Assembly (NCBI GenBank): GCA_023399055.1
Contig: JAEWQV010000016.1
Coordinates: 620,001 to 684,000 of the forward strand
Source: Bacillota bacterium
Lineage (GTDB): Bacteria; Bacillota; Clostridia; Lachnospirales; Lachnospiraceae
Direction of reading: 5' to 3'
Length of the DNA: 64,000 bases
Shown piece by piece: positions 17,531 to 26,470 of the stretch (position 1 is the first letter of the stretch; each line of letters opens with the position of its first letter). The notes under the pieces are model-generated. The model had not been told where the DNA came from, ran no database searches, and was given only the letters and a program-made list of their open reading frames with translations. A program made the translations under genes and the position numbers.

Positions 17531-17590
17531 GTTATAGAAGAAAGAAAGGATTACACAAATTAATGTGTAACCCTTTAATATCTCTATAAC
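17531..17590. terminator. Terminator between mgsA and the LysR gene
   Basis: Outer arms GTTATAGA (17531-17538) and TCTATAAC (17583-17590) enclose an inner stem AAAGGATTACACA / TGTGTAACCCTTT (17546-17575). It lies 8 bp from the LysR stop codon, between convergent genes, so it may serve both. Confidence 0.55.
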
Positions 17591-17597
17591 TTTATTT

Positions 17598-18476
17598 TTA
17601 TCCCTCCACTAAGCTGTCAATAAAGAATTTAGCAGCATCTGAAATAGGAATGTCACTATTATAAGCAGCCACAAGCAGACGGGGGGGAATATCTTGATTC
17701 GTATGAATAACGGATAAGTTATCCATGCTCTTAGTACAAAAGTCTGGGACAAATGCAATACCAAGACCTATTCTGGCTAAGTCAATCAGGAGATCATTAC
17801 TGCTAAGTTCAATTGCAGGTACCAGATCTAAGGAACTCTCCAGGAATAAATTATGGAGAAATATACTGGTGGTAGACTTCTTATCCAGCATTAATATGGG
17901 AAATTGCTGAAGCTCTTGTAAGGTAATGGGATGATTAGTAATGGGAAAAGCTTCTGCATTTGCTATAAAAACATCTCTGAATTCTTTCACTGGAATGATC
18001 TGCATCATATTGTTCAAGGCACTGTTTGGAGAATTGGTGACAATGACATCCACCTCATTGCGCTCCAGAAGTTTCGCACATTGCAGTGAGGTTCCATTGG
18101 TAACCTTAATATGAATGTTCGGGAATTTCTTATGGAATTGATTAAGAAAGGGTACAAGATAGTAACGGCATATGGTATCACTCGCACCTATTCTAAGTTG
18201 AACACCATTCTTTGGATCTACGCAGAGTTGGTTTTCACCACGACTAATTAAATTAATGGCTGGCTCAATATGCTTTAATAAGAGTTCACCTTCTTTTGTT
18301 AGTGCAACTCTCTTAGTGCTGCGGATAAATAGAGTCTGATTTAAGCGCTTTTCCAATGTTTTAATGGACTGGCTTACTGCGGATTGAGAAATATATAAAG
18401 CATCAGCTGCTTCGGAGAAGCTAAGGCTTTTCGCTACGTGATAGAAAACCTTATACAATTCGTAATTAATATCCAT
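17598..18476 (-). CDS. LysR family transcriptional regulator
   Basis: A 292-residue regulator with an N-terminal winged helix (residues ~1-60; SFSEAADALYISQSAVSQSI is the helix-turn-helix) and a C-terminal periplasmic-binding-like effector domain (~90-290). Length and layout are normal. GGAAGGAAA precedes the ATG. It is divergent from purL with 162 bp between starts. LysR proteins often control the divergent gene, but a link to purine synthesis would be unusual, so the target is open. It resembles the CysL/CbbR-like clade only in general outline; no effector can be named. Confidence 0.92.
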   Translation of the reverse strand: MDINYELYKVFYHVAKSLSFSEAADALYISQSAVSQSIKTLEKRLNQTLFIRSTKRVALTKEGELLLKHIEPAINLISRGENQLCVDPKNGVQLRIGASDTICRYYLVPFLNQFHKKFPNIHIKVTNGTSLQCAKLLERNEVDVIVTNSPNSALNNMMQIIPVKEFRDVFIANAEAFPITNHPITLQELQQFPILMLDKKSTTSIFLHNLFLESSLDLVPAIELSSNDLLIDLARIGLGIAFVPDFCTKSMDNLSVIHTNQDIPPRLLVAAYNSDIPISDAAKFFIDSLVEG

Positions 18477-18638
18477 GGTAATTTCCTTCCCTAGATTGAT
18501 TCTGTAAGTAAAAAAATATACAATTGATTAGCAAGTCTAATAAAAAGATTAACATATATTAATTATGATTATAAGTTATGCTATGCTATAATGCAAGTAA
18601 ATTAAGCTTGTCATGAGTACACATAAAGGAGTAACCAT

Positions 18639-21600
18639 ATGGGCATTGTAAAGAGAATTTATGTAGAAAAGAAAACACCCTATGCTGTAAGAGCGAAGGA
18701 ATTAGTAACTGAGCTACGCAGCTATCTTGGTGTTAAGAACCTCGATAACGTGCGTGTTTTAATACGCTATGATATAGAAAATATCAGTGAGCAAATCTAT
18801 AATAAAGCACTTGGAACAGTGTTTTCAGAACCTCCGGTGGATATTTTGTATGAAGAAACTTTTGAGGTCAAAAAAGGTGACCGTATATTTACAGTAGAAT
18901 ACTTGCCCGGGCAGTTTGATCAAAGAGCAGACTCTGCGGAACAATGTGTAAAGTTATTAAATGAAAAAGAAGAGCCAGTGATTCGCTCTGCAACTACTTA
19001 TGTACTATCTGGTGAGTTTACAGAGGAAGAATTTGATAAGATTAGAGGATATTGTATCAATCCAGTAGATTCTCGTGAAGCACAAGAGAGTAAACCAGAG
19101 ACATTAGTGGTTGATTTTGATGAGCCGGAAGAGGTTTTAATTATTAAAGATTTTAAAACTATGCCGGAAGAAATCCTTAAGGAACTTTATGCTTCCTTAA
19201 ATCTTGCAATGACTTTCCGAGATTTTTTATTTATTCAAAACTATTATGCCAGTGAGGAAAGAGATCCTTCCATGACAGAAATTCGCGTTCTTGATACCTA
19301 CTGGTCCGATCATTGCCGCCATACTACCTTCTTAACAGAACTAAAAAACATTGAGTTTGAAGAAGGTTTTTATACGAAGCCAATAAAAGAAGCTTATGAA
19401 GCCTATTTAACCGACCGTGAAAAACTTTACCAGGGAAGAACTGATAAATATGTATCTTTAATGGATGTTGCCTTATTGGCGATGAAAAAGTTAAAAGCAG
19501 AAGGCAAATTAGAGGACATGGAAGTATCCGATGAAATCAATGCATGCTCCATTATTGTGCCTGTAACCATAGATGGAAAGACAGAAGAATGGTTAGTCTT
19601 CTTTAAAAATGAGACCCACAACCATCCAACGGAAATAGAGCCTTTTGGTGGTGCAGCCACTTGTCTGGGCGGTGCTATCCGCGATCCATTGTCAGGAAGA
19701 GGATATGTATATCAGGCAATGAGAGTAACTGGCGCAGGCGACCCAACAGTTCCTGTAAAGGATACCTTAACTGGTAAGCTGGCGCAGCGAAAAATATGTA
19801 CCGGAGCAGCTTCGGGATATAGCTCTTATGGAAATCAAATTGGTCTTGCAACTGGACTTGTGGATGAGATTTATCATCCGAATTATGTGGCAAAGAGAAT
19901 GGAAATCGGAGCTGTTATGGGTGCAGCCCCAAGAAAAAATGTGATTCGTGAGAATTCAGATCCAGGAGATGTCATTATTCTTATGGGTGGACGTACCGGA
20001 CGTGACGGATGCGGTGGTGCAACAGGTTCTTCCAAGAGCCATACTACAGATTCCATTCATACTTGTGGCGCAGAGGTGCAAAAGGGTAATGCACCAACCG
20101 AGCGTAAGTTACAGAGATTATTTCGAAGAGAAGAAGTCAGCCGCCTAATTAAGAAGTGTAATGACTTTGGTGCAGGCGGTGTATCAGTTGCTATCGGAGA
20201 GTTGGCAGCAGGACTTAGAATTGATTTAGATAGAGTACCTAAGAAATATGCAGGGCTTGACGGGACTGAGCTTGCAATCTCTGAATCCCAGGAAAGAATG
20301 GCAATTGTGGTTAGTCCAAAAGATGTGGACGCACTTCTTTCCTTTGCACAGGAAGAAAACCTGGAAGCAGTAGTTGTCGCAGAGGTTACGGAAGCTCCAA
20401 GGCTAATTATGAATTGGAGAGGACATGAAATTGTTAATATCTCCAGAGCTTTTCTGGATACCAACGGTGCTCATCAAGAAGCAGATGCTTATGTAAACAT
20501 TCCAAACCAAGCTGATAATTACCTTGAAAAAGGAACCATTAAGATTACAGAAAATGTGAAAGAAACTTGGCTGCAGGCTTTATCCAACCTTAATGTATGT
20601 GCTAAAAAAGGGCTTGTTGAAATGTTTGACAGTTCCATTGGTGCATCCACTGTTACAATGCCTTTTGGTGGAAAATATCAGTTGTCACCGATTCAGACTA
20701 TGACAGCTAAACTACCTGTACTTAAGGGTGAATGTGATACGGTATCTATGATGAGTTATGGGTTCGACCCGTATTTGTCCAGCTGGTCACCTTTCCATGG
20801 ATCTATTTATTCGGTTCTTTCTTCCGTGGCAAAGATTGTAGCAGCAGGTGGAGACTATAGTAAAATAAGATTTACGTTCCAGGAATTCTTTCAGAAACTG
20901 GGCGATAACCCGAATCGATGGGGACAACCGTTTGCAGCATTGTTAGGTGCCTATGATGCGCAGATTAAGCTCGGACTTCCTTCCATTGGCGGTAAGGATA
21001 GTATGTCAGGAAGTTTTGATCAAATTGATGTACCTCCGACGTTGGTATCTTTTGCAGTTGATATAGCAATGAGTCAGGATATTGTTACATCAGAATTAAA
21101 AAAGGCAGGAAATGTTATTGTTCGATTTGATATAAAGATGGATGAATATGGCTTACCAGAGTATGAGCAGGCGAAAAACCTTTATGAAAAGATCACGAAT
21201 ATAATGAGAAAAGGTCAGATTGCATCTGCATTTGCTCTTGGTATTGGCGGTGTGGCAGAAGCAATTAGTAAAATGGCTTTTGGTAATAAACTGGGTGTAA
21301 GGTTATCTTTAGATATTACCAAAGAAGAGTTGTTTTTACCGTCTTATGGTTCTATTGTTGCTGAGTTACCCAAGGCTGAAGCTGATATACTTAGCAAAGC
21401 AGGATTTAGCTCCGAGGAATTCAAGGTGATCGGTACAATCACAGAGGAACAGACCTTTGTATATGGTGATGCTACTATAGCAATTGAGGAAGCCCTAAGT
21501 GCTTGGATGGGAACTCTTGAAAAAGTATACCCAACTCGTACCGAGACAGAAGCTGTTGAAATTCAAACGAAATTATTTGATTCAAAAAAAATCTATGTAT

Positions 21601-22415
21601 CCAAGAATAAGGTAGCTAAGCCTAAAGTGTTTATTCCAGTATTTCCTGGAACAAATTGCGAATATGATGCATTAAAGGCATTTGAAAATGCTGGAGCAGA
21701 GGTTGAAACCTGTGTATTTAAAAATCTTTCAGCAGATAACATACTCTCATCTGTGGAAGCATTTACTAAGGGGATCCAATCTGCACAGATTTTAATGTTC
21801 CCTGGTGGGTTTTCTGCAGGTGATGAACCGGATGGATCAGGTAAGTTTATTGCAACAGCATTTCGTAATGAAAGGATGAAAGACACAGTAACTGACTTAC
21901 TAAATAATAGAGATGGACTGGTTCTTGGTATCTGCAATGGTTTCCAAGCCATAATCAAACTTGGATTAGTACCTTATGGAGAAATCACTCCACAGAACGA
22001 AGATTCACCAACACTAGCGATGAACCGCATTGGACGTCATATCTCCAAGTCTGTCTATACAAAGGTAGTTACAAATAAGTCACCATGGCTGATGAAAGCC
22101 GAACTTGGGGGAGTATATTCCATACCAGCATCCCATGGAGAAGGACGTTTTGTAGCCAGCGAGGTATGGATTAAGAAATTATTGCAAAATGGACAGATTG
22201 CTACACAGTATGTAGATGTTCAAGGAAACCCTACTATGGACGTGGACTATAATCCAAATGGTTCCTACTATGCAATAGAAGGAATTACAAGTCCCGATGG
22301 AAGAGTCCTTGGTAAAATGGCTCATTCCGAACGACGTGGGAATGGAGTTGCAGTTAATATAGCTGGTGAGCAAAATCAGTATATCTTTGAATCAGGTGTA
22401 GCTTATTTTAGATAA
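18639..22415 (+). CDS. purL: Phosphoribosylformylglycinamidine synthase (single-chain PurL with glutaminase domain)
   Basis: Catalyses the ATP-dependent conversion of formylglycinamide ribotide plus glutamine to the amidine, step four of purine synthesis. At 1258 residues this is the large form, containing PurS-like, PurL and PurQ parts in one chain. The PurL core shows the SDHCRHTTF and ETHNHPTEIEPFGGAATC signatures, then GGTGRDG-type loops (MGGRTGRDGCGGATGSS). The C-terminal glutamine amidotransferase domain (~990-1258) has catalytic C1099 in GICNGFQ and the downstream SHGEGRF histidine. SD AAAGGAG lies 7 bp before ATG. A TATAAT at 18587-18592 is the likely -10. It stands alone, away from other pur genes. 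Confidence 0.97.
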   Translation: MGIVKRIYVEKKTPYAVRAKELVTELRSYLGVKNLDNVRVLIRYDIENISEQIYNKALGTVFSEPPVDILYEETFEVKKGDRIFTVEYLPGQFDQRADSAEQCVKLLNEKEEPVIRSATTYVLSGEFTEEEFDKIRGYCINPVDSREAQESKPETLVVDFDEPEEVLIIKDFKTMPEEILKELYASLNLAMTFRDFLFIQNYYASEERDPSMTEIRVLDTYWSDHCRHTTFLTELKNIEFEEGFYTKPIKEAYEAYLTDREKLYQGRTDKYVSLMDVALLAMKKLKAEGKLEDMEVSDEINACSIIVPVTIDGKTEEWLVFFKNETHNHPTEIEPFGGAATCLGGAIRDPLSGRGYVYQAMRVTGAGDPTVPVKDTLTGKLAQRKICTGAASGYSSYGNQIGLATGLVDEIYHPNYVAKRMEIGAVMGAAPRKNVIRENSDPGDVIILMGGRTGRDGCGGATGSSKSHTTDSIHTCGAEVQKGNAPTERKLQRLFRREEVSRLIKKCNDFGAGGVSVAIGELAAGLRIDLDRVPKKYAGLDGTELAISESQERMAIVVSPKDVDALLSFAQEENLEAVVVAEVTEAPRLIMNWRGHEIVNISRAFLDTNGAHQEADAYVNIPNQADNYLEKGTIKITENVKETWLQALSNLNVCAKKGLVEMFDSSIGASTVTMPFGGKYQLSPIQTMTAKLPVLKGECDTVSMMSYGFDPYLSSWSPFHGSIYSVLSSVAKIVAAGGDYSKIRFTFQEFFQKLGDNPNRWGQPFAALLGAYDAQIKLGLPSIGGKDSMSGSFDQIDVPPTLVSFAVDIAMSQDIVTSELKKAGNVIVRFDIKMDEYGLPEYEQAKNLYEKITNIMRKGQIASAFALGIGGVAEAISKMAFGNKLGVRLSLDITKEELFLPSYGSIVAELPKAEADILSKAGFSSEEFKVIGTITEEQTFVYGDATIAIEEALSAWMGTLEKVYPTRTETEAVEIQTKLFDSKKIYVSKNKVAKPKVFIPVFPGTNCEYDALKAFENAGAEVETCVFKNLSADNILSSVEAFTKGIQSAQILMFPGGFSAGDEPDGSGKFIATAFRNERMKDTVTDLLNNRDGLVLGICNGFQAIIKLGLVPYGEITPQNEDSPTLAMNRIGRHISKSVYTKVVTNKSPWLMKAELGGVYSIPASHGEGRFVASEVWIKKLLQNGQIATQYVDVQGNPTMDVDYNPNGSYYAIEGITSPDGRVLGKMAHSERRGNGVAVNIAGEQNQYIFESGVAYFR

Positions 22416-22544
22416 TGACCTGGCAAATAGATTCAAGTAAAATCACTAATTTCATTCATCATAATAAAATCTAATATTCGATGTAAAAGTTTAAAAGTTT
22501 ATAAGTTTATTCTAGATAGAGTTGTATATGTGTGATAGTAAAGT

Positions 22545-22612
22545 AAATAGCAGCTTCCATTATTCATGTTTTGACAAGCATTTGTCTGACACGATATATG
22601 GAGCTGCTATTT
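22545..22612. terminator. Terminator hairpin between purL and the sigma-factor operon
   Basis: Arms 22545-22560 and 22598-22612 (AAATAGCAGCTTCCAT with ATGGAGCTGCTATTT) pair with one bulged base. An inner GACAA/TTGTC hairpin lies at 22572-22585. Position between convergent genes suggests bidirectional use. Confidence 0.6.
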
Positions 22613-22651
22613 GCTGTTAATCTATTAATTTAATGTTGGGGGGAATGCTAG

Positions 22652-22966
22652 TTAATAATTAATATGATTGATAAGTTCATAATTAATTTGAGTCATGGCA
22701 AATTCAGCAATTGACATTCCCATTGCAAAGAAGGAGAGAATGATGATTAAGGCAAAGGCTGTTTTGTCATAGACTAGAGTTACTTCCTTCTGTTTAAAGT
22801 TCGCCAATAAGACTTCGATTCCAAGCAGGATAAAAATGATTGGCCATAACTTAAAGATAATATGATAGGAGATGGTAGTAACAAAGATACGAAGTAGAAA
22901 GAGAGTCCCAAAGGTAATCAACATTCCACCCAGAGTGATGGTTCCTACTCGATGAGTCTTATTCAT
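22652..22966 (-). CDS. Small membrane protein, LiaI/LiaF-like transmembrane region
   Basis: A 104-residue protein with about four hydrophobic segments (GTITLGGMLITFGTLFLL, IIFKLWPIIFILLGIEVLL, FALIIILSFFAMGMSIAEF). The pattern of a short helix pair followed by LWPIIFILLGIEVLL is the one seen in DUF5668/LiaI-LiaF-type envelope-stress proteins. I start it at ATG 22966, which has GGAGG upstream and overlaps the previous stop in an ATGAATAA junction. A longer frame without an SD runs to 23050. It is last of four overlapping genes headed by an ECF sigma factor, so a role in envelope sensing is likely. Confidence 0.7.
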   Translation of the reverse strand: MNKTHRVGTITLGGMLITFGTLFLLRIFVTTISYHIIFKLWPIIFILLGIEVLLANFKQKEVTLVYDKTAFALIIILSFFAMGMSIAEFAMTQINYELINHINY

Positions 22967-23525
22967 TTTTAAAGCCTCCATTCTCCTGTAAAAGCGTAAA
23001 CTGTTCTTCTGCGTCCAATGCCCTCTTTTTGCCTCGTACCAAATACACACCCAGTGCTATGATTGCGACACTGATGATTAACTGTGGAAATCTATTACCG
23101 ATGGAATAAAAAGCAGAACGTAGTTCAACAGGTAGTATAGAACCAAAAATATCAATAAAATTATCCCATAGGATGTAAACACCGACAAATATTAAGGTCA
23201 AAGCTACTATATTACGGAATTTTCCTTCTAAGAAGCTAGTAGTTTCTTTTGCAAATTTCATCGAAAACAAATAATCATCCTGAACCGAATTAAAAACCTC
23301 ATCTGGTAAAGAACGAAGATTAAAGGTATCAAAAAACGCATAGAACCAGATAATTGGCAATGCAAACAATATAGGACTAAGATACAAAAAAACAGATAGA
23401 AATATTAAAAAGAAAAAGGCGGACATGAGGCTAATACCTCGTTTCATAAAGCCCATATACATTTGCCCGGCACCGGGTAAAAAGGAAAAACAAAATGTTA
23501 GAAAACTACTTTTTTTCTTGGTCAT
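22959..23525 (-). CDS. Multi-pass membrane protein of the sigma-factor operon
   Basis: A 188-residue protein. The first third carries a TM2-like start (FLPGAGQMYMGFMKRGISLM, a motif of small TM2-domain proteins), with two or three hydrophobic segments up to ~70. A soluble stretch (~70-105) is followed by two further membrane segments (NIVALTLIFVGVYILWDN and LIISVAIIALGVYLVRG). GGAGG precedes the ATG. The start overlaps the end of the anti-sigma gene by 20 bp, and its stop overlaps the next gene by 8 bp, so the genes are translationally coupled. Function is unknown. Confidence 0.75.
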   Translation of the reverse strand: MTKKKSSFLTFCFSFLPGAGQMYMGFMKRGISLMSAFFFLIFLSVFLYLSPILFALPIIWFYAFFDTFNLRSLPDEVFNSVQDDYLFSMKFAKETTSFLEGKFRNIVALTLIFVGVYILWDNFIDIFGSILPVELRSAFYSIGNRFPQLIISVAIIALGVYLVRGKKRALDAEEQFTLLQENGGFKNE

Positions 23526-24021
23526 CTAAATTAACCTCCGTATTCATTATTTTATTGGAAAAATTAAGCATATTTTGTGTTAGGGTGTCCATTTGGTTTT
23601 TTATAACAGTAGTAAAGGATAAGTCGGTGTTCTCGTTTTCAATATTACTCGTATTTGTTTCATAAGTCGGAGCTGTATTCTCGGATGATTTTGAAAAATC
23701 CAGAGTAACAATAATTAATGCCAGAGCGAAGACGGTTGCTGCACCAACTTTTAAACTATAAAGAAATAATTTAACACGCCTTGCTGTTTCTCGGGCTTTA
23801 CGTTCCAGCTGTACTTCGGGTTTTCTTACTGCTTTTAACAGGTTGGCTTTCATATCTTTTGGAGCTATCATTAGGTCTCCAGCTACAGCAGAAGCAAAAC
23901 GTTCCGAGCAATAGTTACAGGATGCAATATGTTCAAAGAATACTGTTGTGTCCTCGGTTGATAAATTGTCTTGTAGAATTGTTGCAAACTCCAAATCAGT
24001 TATATGTGTTCTCTTATTCAT
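23506..24021 (-). CDS. Membrane-anchored anti-sigma factor with zinc-binding HxxxCxxC motif
   Basis: A 171-residue protein. The N-terminal ~65 residues carry the anti-sigma ZAS pattern H-x3-C-x2-C (EHIASCNYCSERFA). A basic stretch precedes a single transmembrane helix (~95-115, VGAATVFALALIIVTL), followed by an extracytoplasmic Asn/Thr/Glu-rich tail. It should bind and hold the ECF sigma factor encoded just upstream at the membrane. I chose ATG 24021, which follows AAAGGAGG at 9-bp spacing and overlaps the sigma stop as ATGAATAA, rather than the frame's first ATG at 24042. Confidence 0.85.
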   Translation of the reverse strand: MNKRTHITDLEFATILQDNLSTEDTTVFFEHIASCNYCSERFASAVAGDLMIAPKDMKANLLKAVRKPEVQLERKARETARRVKLFLYSLKVGAATVFALALIIVTLDFSKSSENTAPTYETNTSNIENENTDLSFTTVIKNQMDTLTQNMLNFSNKIMNTEVNLDDQEKK

Positions 24022-24613
24022 GAGCAAATGCCTCCTTTCCATACTTTTTCTGTAATAAAGATCTTGCTCGATATATTTGTGTTTGTACCGTCTTTAAATT
24101 CTTACCTGTTTTATTCGCAATCTCCGCGGCCGTTAGTTCTCGATAGAAGTAATCAAGTGCTATTTCCCGGTAAGGAGATTTTAGTTTATCGCACTGTTCC
24201 GATAGTTGTCGTTTTACTTCGGCTTCCATTACTTTGTCTTCCAGAGAAGCACTGATACTTGGCTGTGCTTGAAAATATTCGTCCTCTGTAGGTATGCTTT
24301 GACGTTCGGCTCTTTTTATGTAGTCCAAACATTTATTTGTCGCTATTCTGCTTAACCAGGCTTTTTCATACTGTCGATCAAAGGTAGAAAGGTGCTTGTA
24401 GGCGGAAAGAAAAGTTTCCTGTGCCAGGTCTTCGGCTTCAAAGTAATCCTTTACGATTCGAAAGCAGATGGTATAAATTAAGTTTTGATAGGTATCTATT
24501 AGGTACTCATAGTATTGATCATTATTAATTACATCCGCCTCCTTTCCGTTACAAGCTCTATAACGATAGTATAATTGATATGTCTTCAACTTTGAAGAAA
24601 ATTTAAAAGACAA
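24014..24613 (-). CDS. ECF-type RNA polymerase sigma factor
   Basis: A sigma-70 family ECF factor. Region 2 (about residues 38-100) includes DTYQNLIYTICFRI and DAEDLAQETFLSAYKHL-like sequence (EAEDLAQETFLSAY). Region 4 (about 135-195) has REIALDYFYRELTAAEIA and the helix-turn-helix GKNLKTVQTQIYRARSLLQK. The start is unclear. The longest frame begins with TTG 24613 but lacks an SD. A perfect GGAGG (24542-24538) sits 8 bp before an in-frame ATT at 24529, exactly where the family normally begins. No ATG, GTG or TTG is available there. The coordinates give the longest form; true translation may start at ATT. It heads a four-gene operon with its anti-sigma factor. Confidence 0.9.
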   Translation of the reverse strand: MSFKFSSKLKTYQLYYRYRACNGKEADVINNDQYYEYLIDTYQNLIYTICFRIVKDYFEAEDLAQETFLSAYKHLSTFDRQYEKAWLSRIATNKCLDYIKRAERQSIPTEDEYFQAQPSISASLEDKVMEAEVKRQLSEQCDKLKSPYREIALDYFYRELTAAEIANKTGKNLKTVQTQIYRARSLLQKKYGKEAFAHE

Positions 24614-25061
24614 TTTCTACCTTATTAAATTGATTGGTATTAATTTATATGAAGTAGGGATCCCGTCTTGTTACATGAATAAATAACGAAGCAATAAGGA
24701 GGATATCTTCAAAAATATAATATATTTTATAAAATAATTTTTCTCTGTTTTGTTTTCCTTGTGCTAACTATGGATTCGTGGTAAATTATTGTAAGAAACC
24801 TGCACTGTAGTGCAGAAATAAAGTGTAATATAATGAAAGCGGAATGAGGTAATTGCAAGCTTGCTTGCAAATGCCGATTGGAGTAACAAGATCATGAGCA
24901 AGAATTATGTTCATGAAATAATGAAAGCGGAATGAGGTAATTGCAAACTTGCTTGCAAATGCCGATTGGAGTAACAAGATCATGAACAAGAATTATGTTC
25001 ATGATATAATGAAAGCGTAGTGAGGTATTGCAAGCTTGCTTGCAGAAAAGGAGAATAGCGG
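24614..25061. other. Gene-free leader region upstream of proA
   Basis: 448 bp. The left part (24614-24790) is AT-rich with no supported gene. It is followed by a perfect 16-bp palindrome, CTGCACTGTAGTGCAG, at 24800-24815, possibly an operator, and then by the 88-bp tandem repeats that run up to the proA ribosome binding site. Confidence 0.6.
24831..25045 (+). repeat. 88-bp tandem direct repeat, 2.4 copies, upstream of proA
   Basis: Copies at 24831-24918 and 24919-25006 differ at only a few positions, and a third, partial copy (25007-25045) runs into the proA SD. Each copy contains a TATAAT-like box (24829-24834, AATAAT at 24917-24922, 25005-25010), the near-palindrome TTGCAAGCTTGCTTGCAA, and a GGAG followed after 10 bp by an ATG. 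Those ATGs open tiny reading frames of 13 codons (24894-24935) and 12 codons (24982-25020) encoding nearly the same peptide, MSKNYVHEIMKAE and MNKNYVHDIMKA. The repeats directly abut each other, so this is not a CRISPR. A regulatory leader for proA is plausible. Confidence 0.85.
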
Positions 25062-26339
25062 ATGACAATACAGGAAGAGATTAGAAAAGTTAAGTTAGCA
25101 AGCCCAAAGCTGCAGATGCTATCCCTAGAGGAGAGAAATAAGGCGCTATTAGCAGTAATAGATGCCCTTACCGACTATAAAGACGAGATTTTAAATGCAA
25201 ATAAGGAAGATATGGAGACAGCAAAAAGGGAGGGAATTGCTGTATCTGTTTTGGGGCGATTAAAATTTGATGAAAAGAAATTGTCAGATGTAATCACAGG
25301 AATAAAGGATTTAATATCCCTGCCAGATCCATTAAATAAGAGACAGCTTGCCAGAGAATTGGACGAAGGATTGACTTTATATAGAGACAGTTGCCCGATT
25401 GGAGTAATCGGTATTATTTTTGAAGCGAGACCGGATGCTTTGGTTCAAATTACTGCACTCTGTCTAAAAAGTGGCAATTGTGTAATTTTAAAAGGTGGAA
25501 GTGAAGCTTTGAAGACGAATAAGGCACTGTTCACTGTAATACATGAGGCTGTCACCAAGGTCGGAGTTCCAGCGAATTGTATGTTACAATTGGAAGAAAG
25601 AAATGAGATTAAGGAACTTTTAACTTGTCATGAATCAGTAGATTTACTAATACCAAGAGGCTCCAACTCCTTTGTTCAATATATTATGAACAATACAAAG
25701 ATTCCTGTTATGGGCCATGCGGATGGAATCTGCCATATCTATGTTGATAAAACTGCAGATATTAGGAAAGCAATTCCTATCATTGTGGATTCAAAGACAC
25801 AGTATGTGTCCGCTTGTAATACAGTGGAGACCTTACTAGTTCATAAAGATATTGTTGCTAATCTTATGCCTGAACTGATGAAGGCACTAAAAGAAAATGG
25901 TGTTGAGGTTCGCGCTACCGAAGATATACGTCAATTTGTTGATTGCAAGCCTGTTGATGAGGAAGACTACCATACAGAATATCTGGACTTTATTATTTCT
26001 ATAAAGACAGTTGAGACTGTAGAGGAAGCAATAGACCATATTAATTATTATGGATCACATCACACGGATAGTATTATCGCAGAAGATACAGCAGCAGCTG
26101 AATTATTTATGAGAATGGTGGATTCTGCAAGTGTATACCAAAACTGTTCCACACGTTTTGCGGATGGTTTCCGATACGGTTTTGGAGCAGAAGTAGGAAT
26201 AAGTACAGGAAAACTTCATGCCAGAGGACCAGTTGGTCTAGAAGGATTGGTAAGCTATAAGTATAAGTTGTTTGGAAGCGGTCAAGTAGTAGCAGATTAT
26301 TCCAGTGGAGAAAAGAAGTTTCATTTTAAAGAGCTATAA
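25062..26339 (+). CDS. proA: Gamma-glutamyl phosphate reductase
   Basis: NADPH-dependent reduction of gamma-glutamyl phosphate to glutamate semialdehyde, second step of proline synthesis. The 425-residue protein has an aldehyde-dehydrogenase-like fold. Visible signatures are IGVIGIIFEARPDALVQI (~115-132), the nucleotide-binding LKGGSEA, catalytic C252 in YVSACNTVETLL, and the C-terminal GPVGLEGLVSYKY. GGAG lies 8 bp before the ATG. proB is not adjacent, unlike the usual proBA operon. The preceding 88-bp repeats are probably part of the leader. Confidence 0.96.
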   Translation: MTIQEEIRKVKLASPKLQMLSLEERNKALLAVIDALTDYKDEILNANKEDMETAKREGIAVSVLGRLKFDEKKLSDVITGIKDLISLPDPLNKRQLARELDEGLTLYRDSCPIGVIGIIFEARPDALVQITALCLKSGNCVILKGGSEALKTNKALFTVIHEAVTKVGVPANCMLQLEERNEIKELLTCHESVDLLIPRGSNSFVQYIMNNTKIPVMGHADGICHIYVDKTADIRKAIPIIVDSKTQYVSACNTVETLLVHKDIVANLMPELMKALKENGVEVRATEDIRQFVDCKPVDEEDYHTEYLDFIISIKTVETVEEAIDHINYYGSHHTDSIIAEDTAAAELFMRMVDSASVYQNCSTRFADGFRYGFGAEVGISTGKLHARGPVGLEGLVSYKYKLFGSGQVVADYSSGEKKFHFKEL

Positions 26340-26470
26340 GAATAAAGTATAGAACTGAATATATTTATATATTTGAAGTCAACATTACTGCGATATCATA
26401 TATGTAATTTTTTATATAATATGTGTAGCAGTGTGAAAAAAACAGGTTAATAAACCGTTGGAGTGTGTTA

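Noticed and set aside
18477..18638. Purine riboswitch upstream of purL
   Set aside because: The region is only 162 bp, AT-rich, and shows none of the purine aptamer core or a terminator/antiterminator pair.
20057..20464. 135-codon antisense frame within purL
   Set aside because: Lies wholly inside a well-supported gene and has no ribosome binding site or family resemblance.
24831..25045. 88-bp repeats as a CRISPR array
   Set aside because: The copies abut each other with no unique spacers, the unit is too long, and no cas genes are present.
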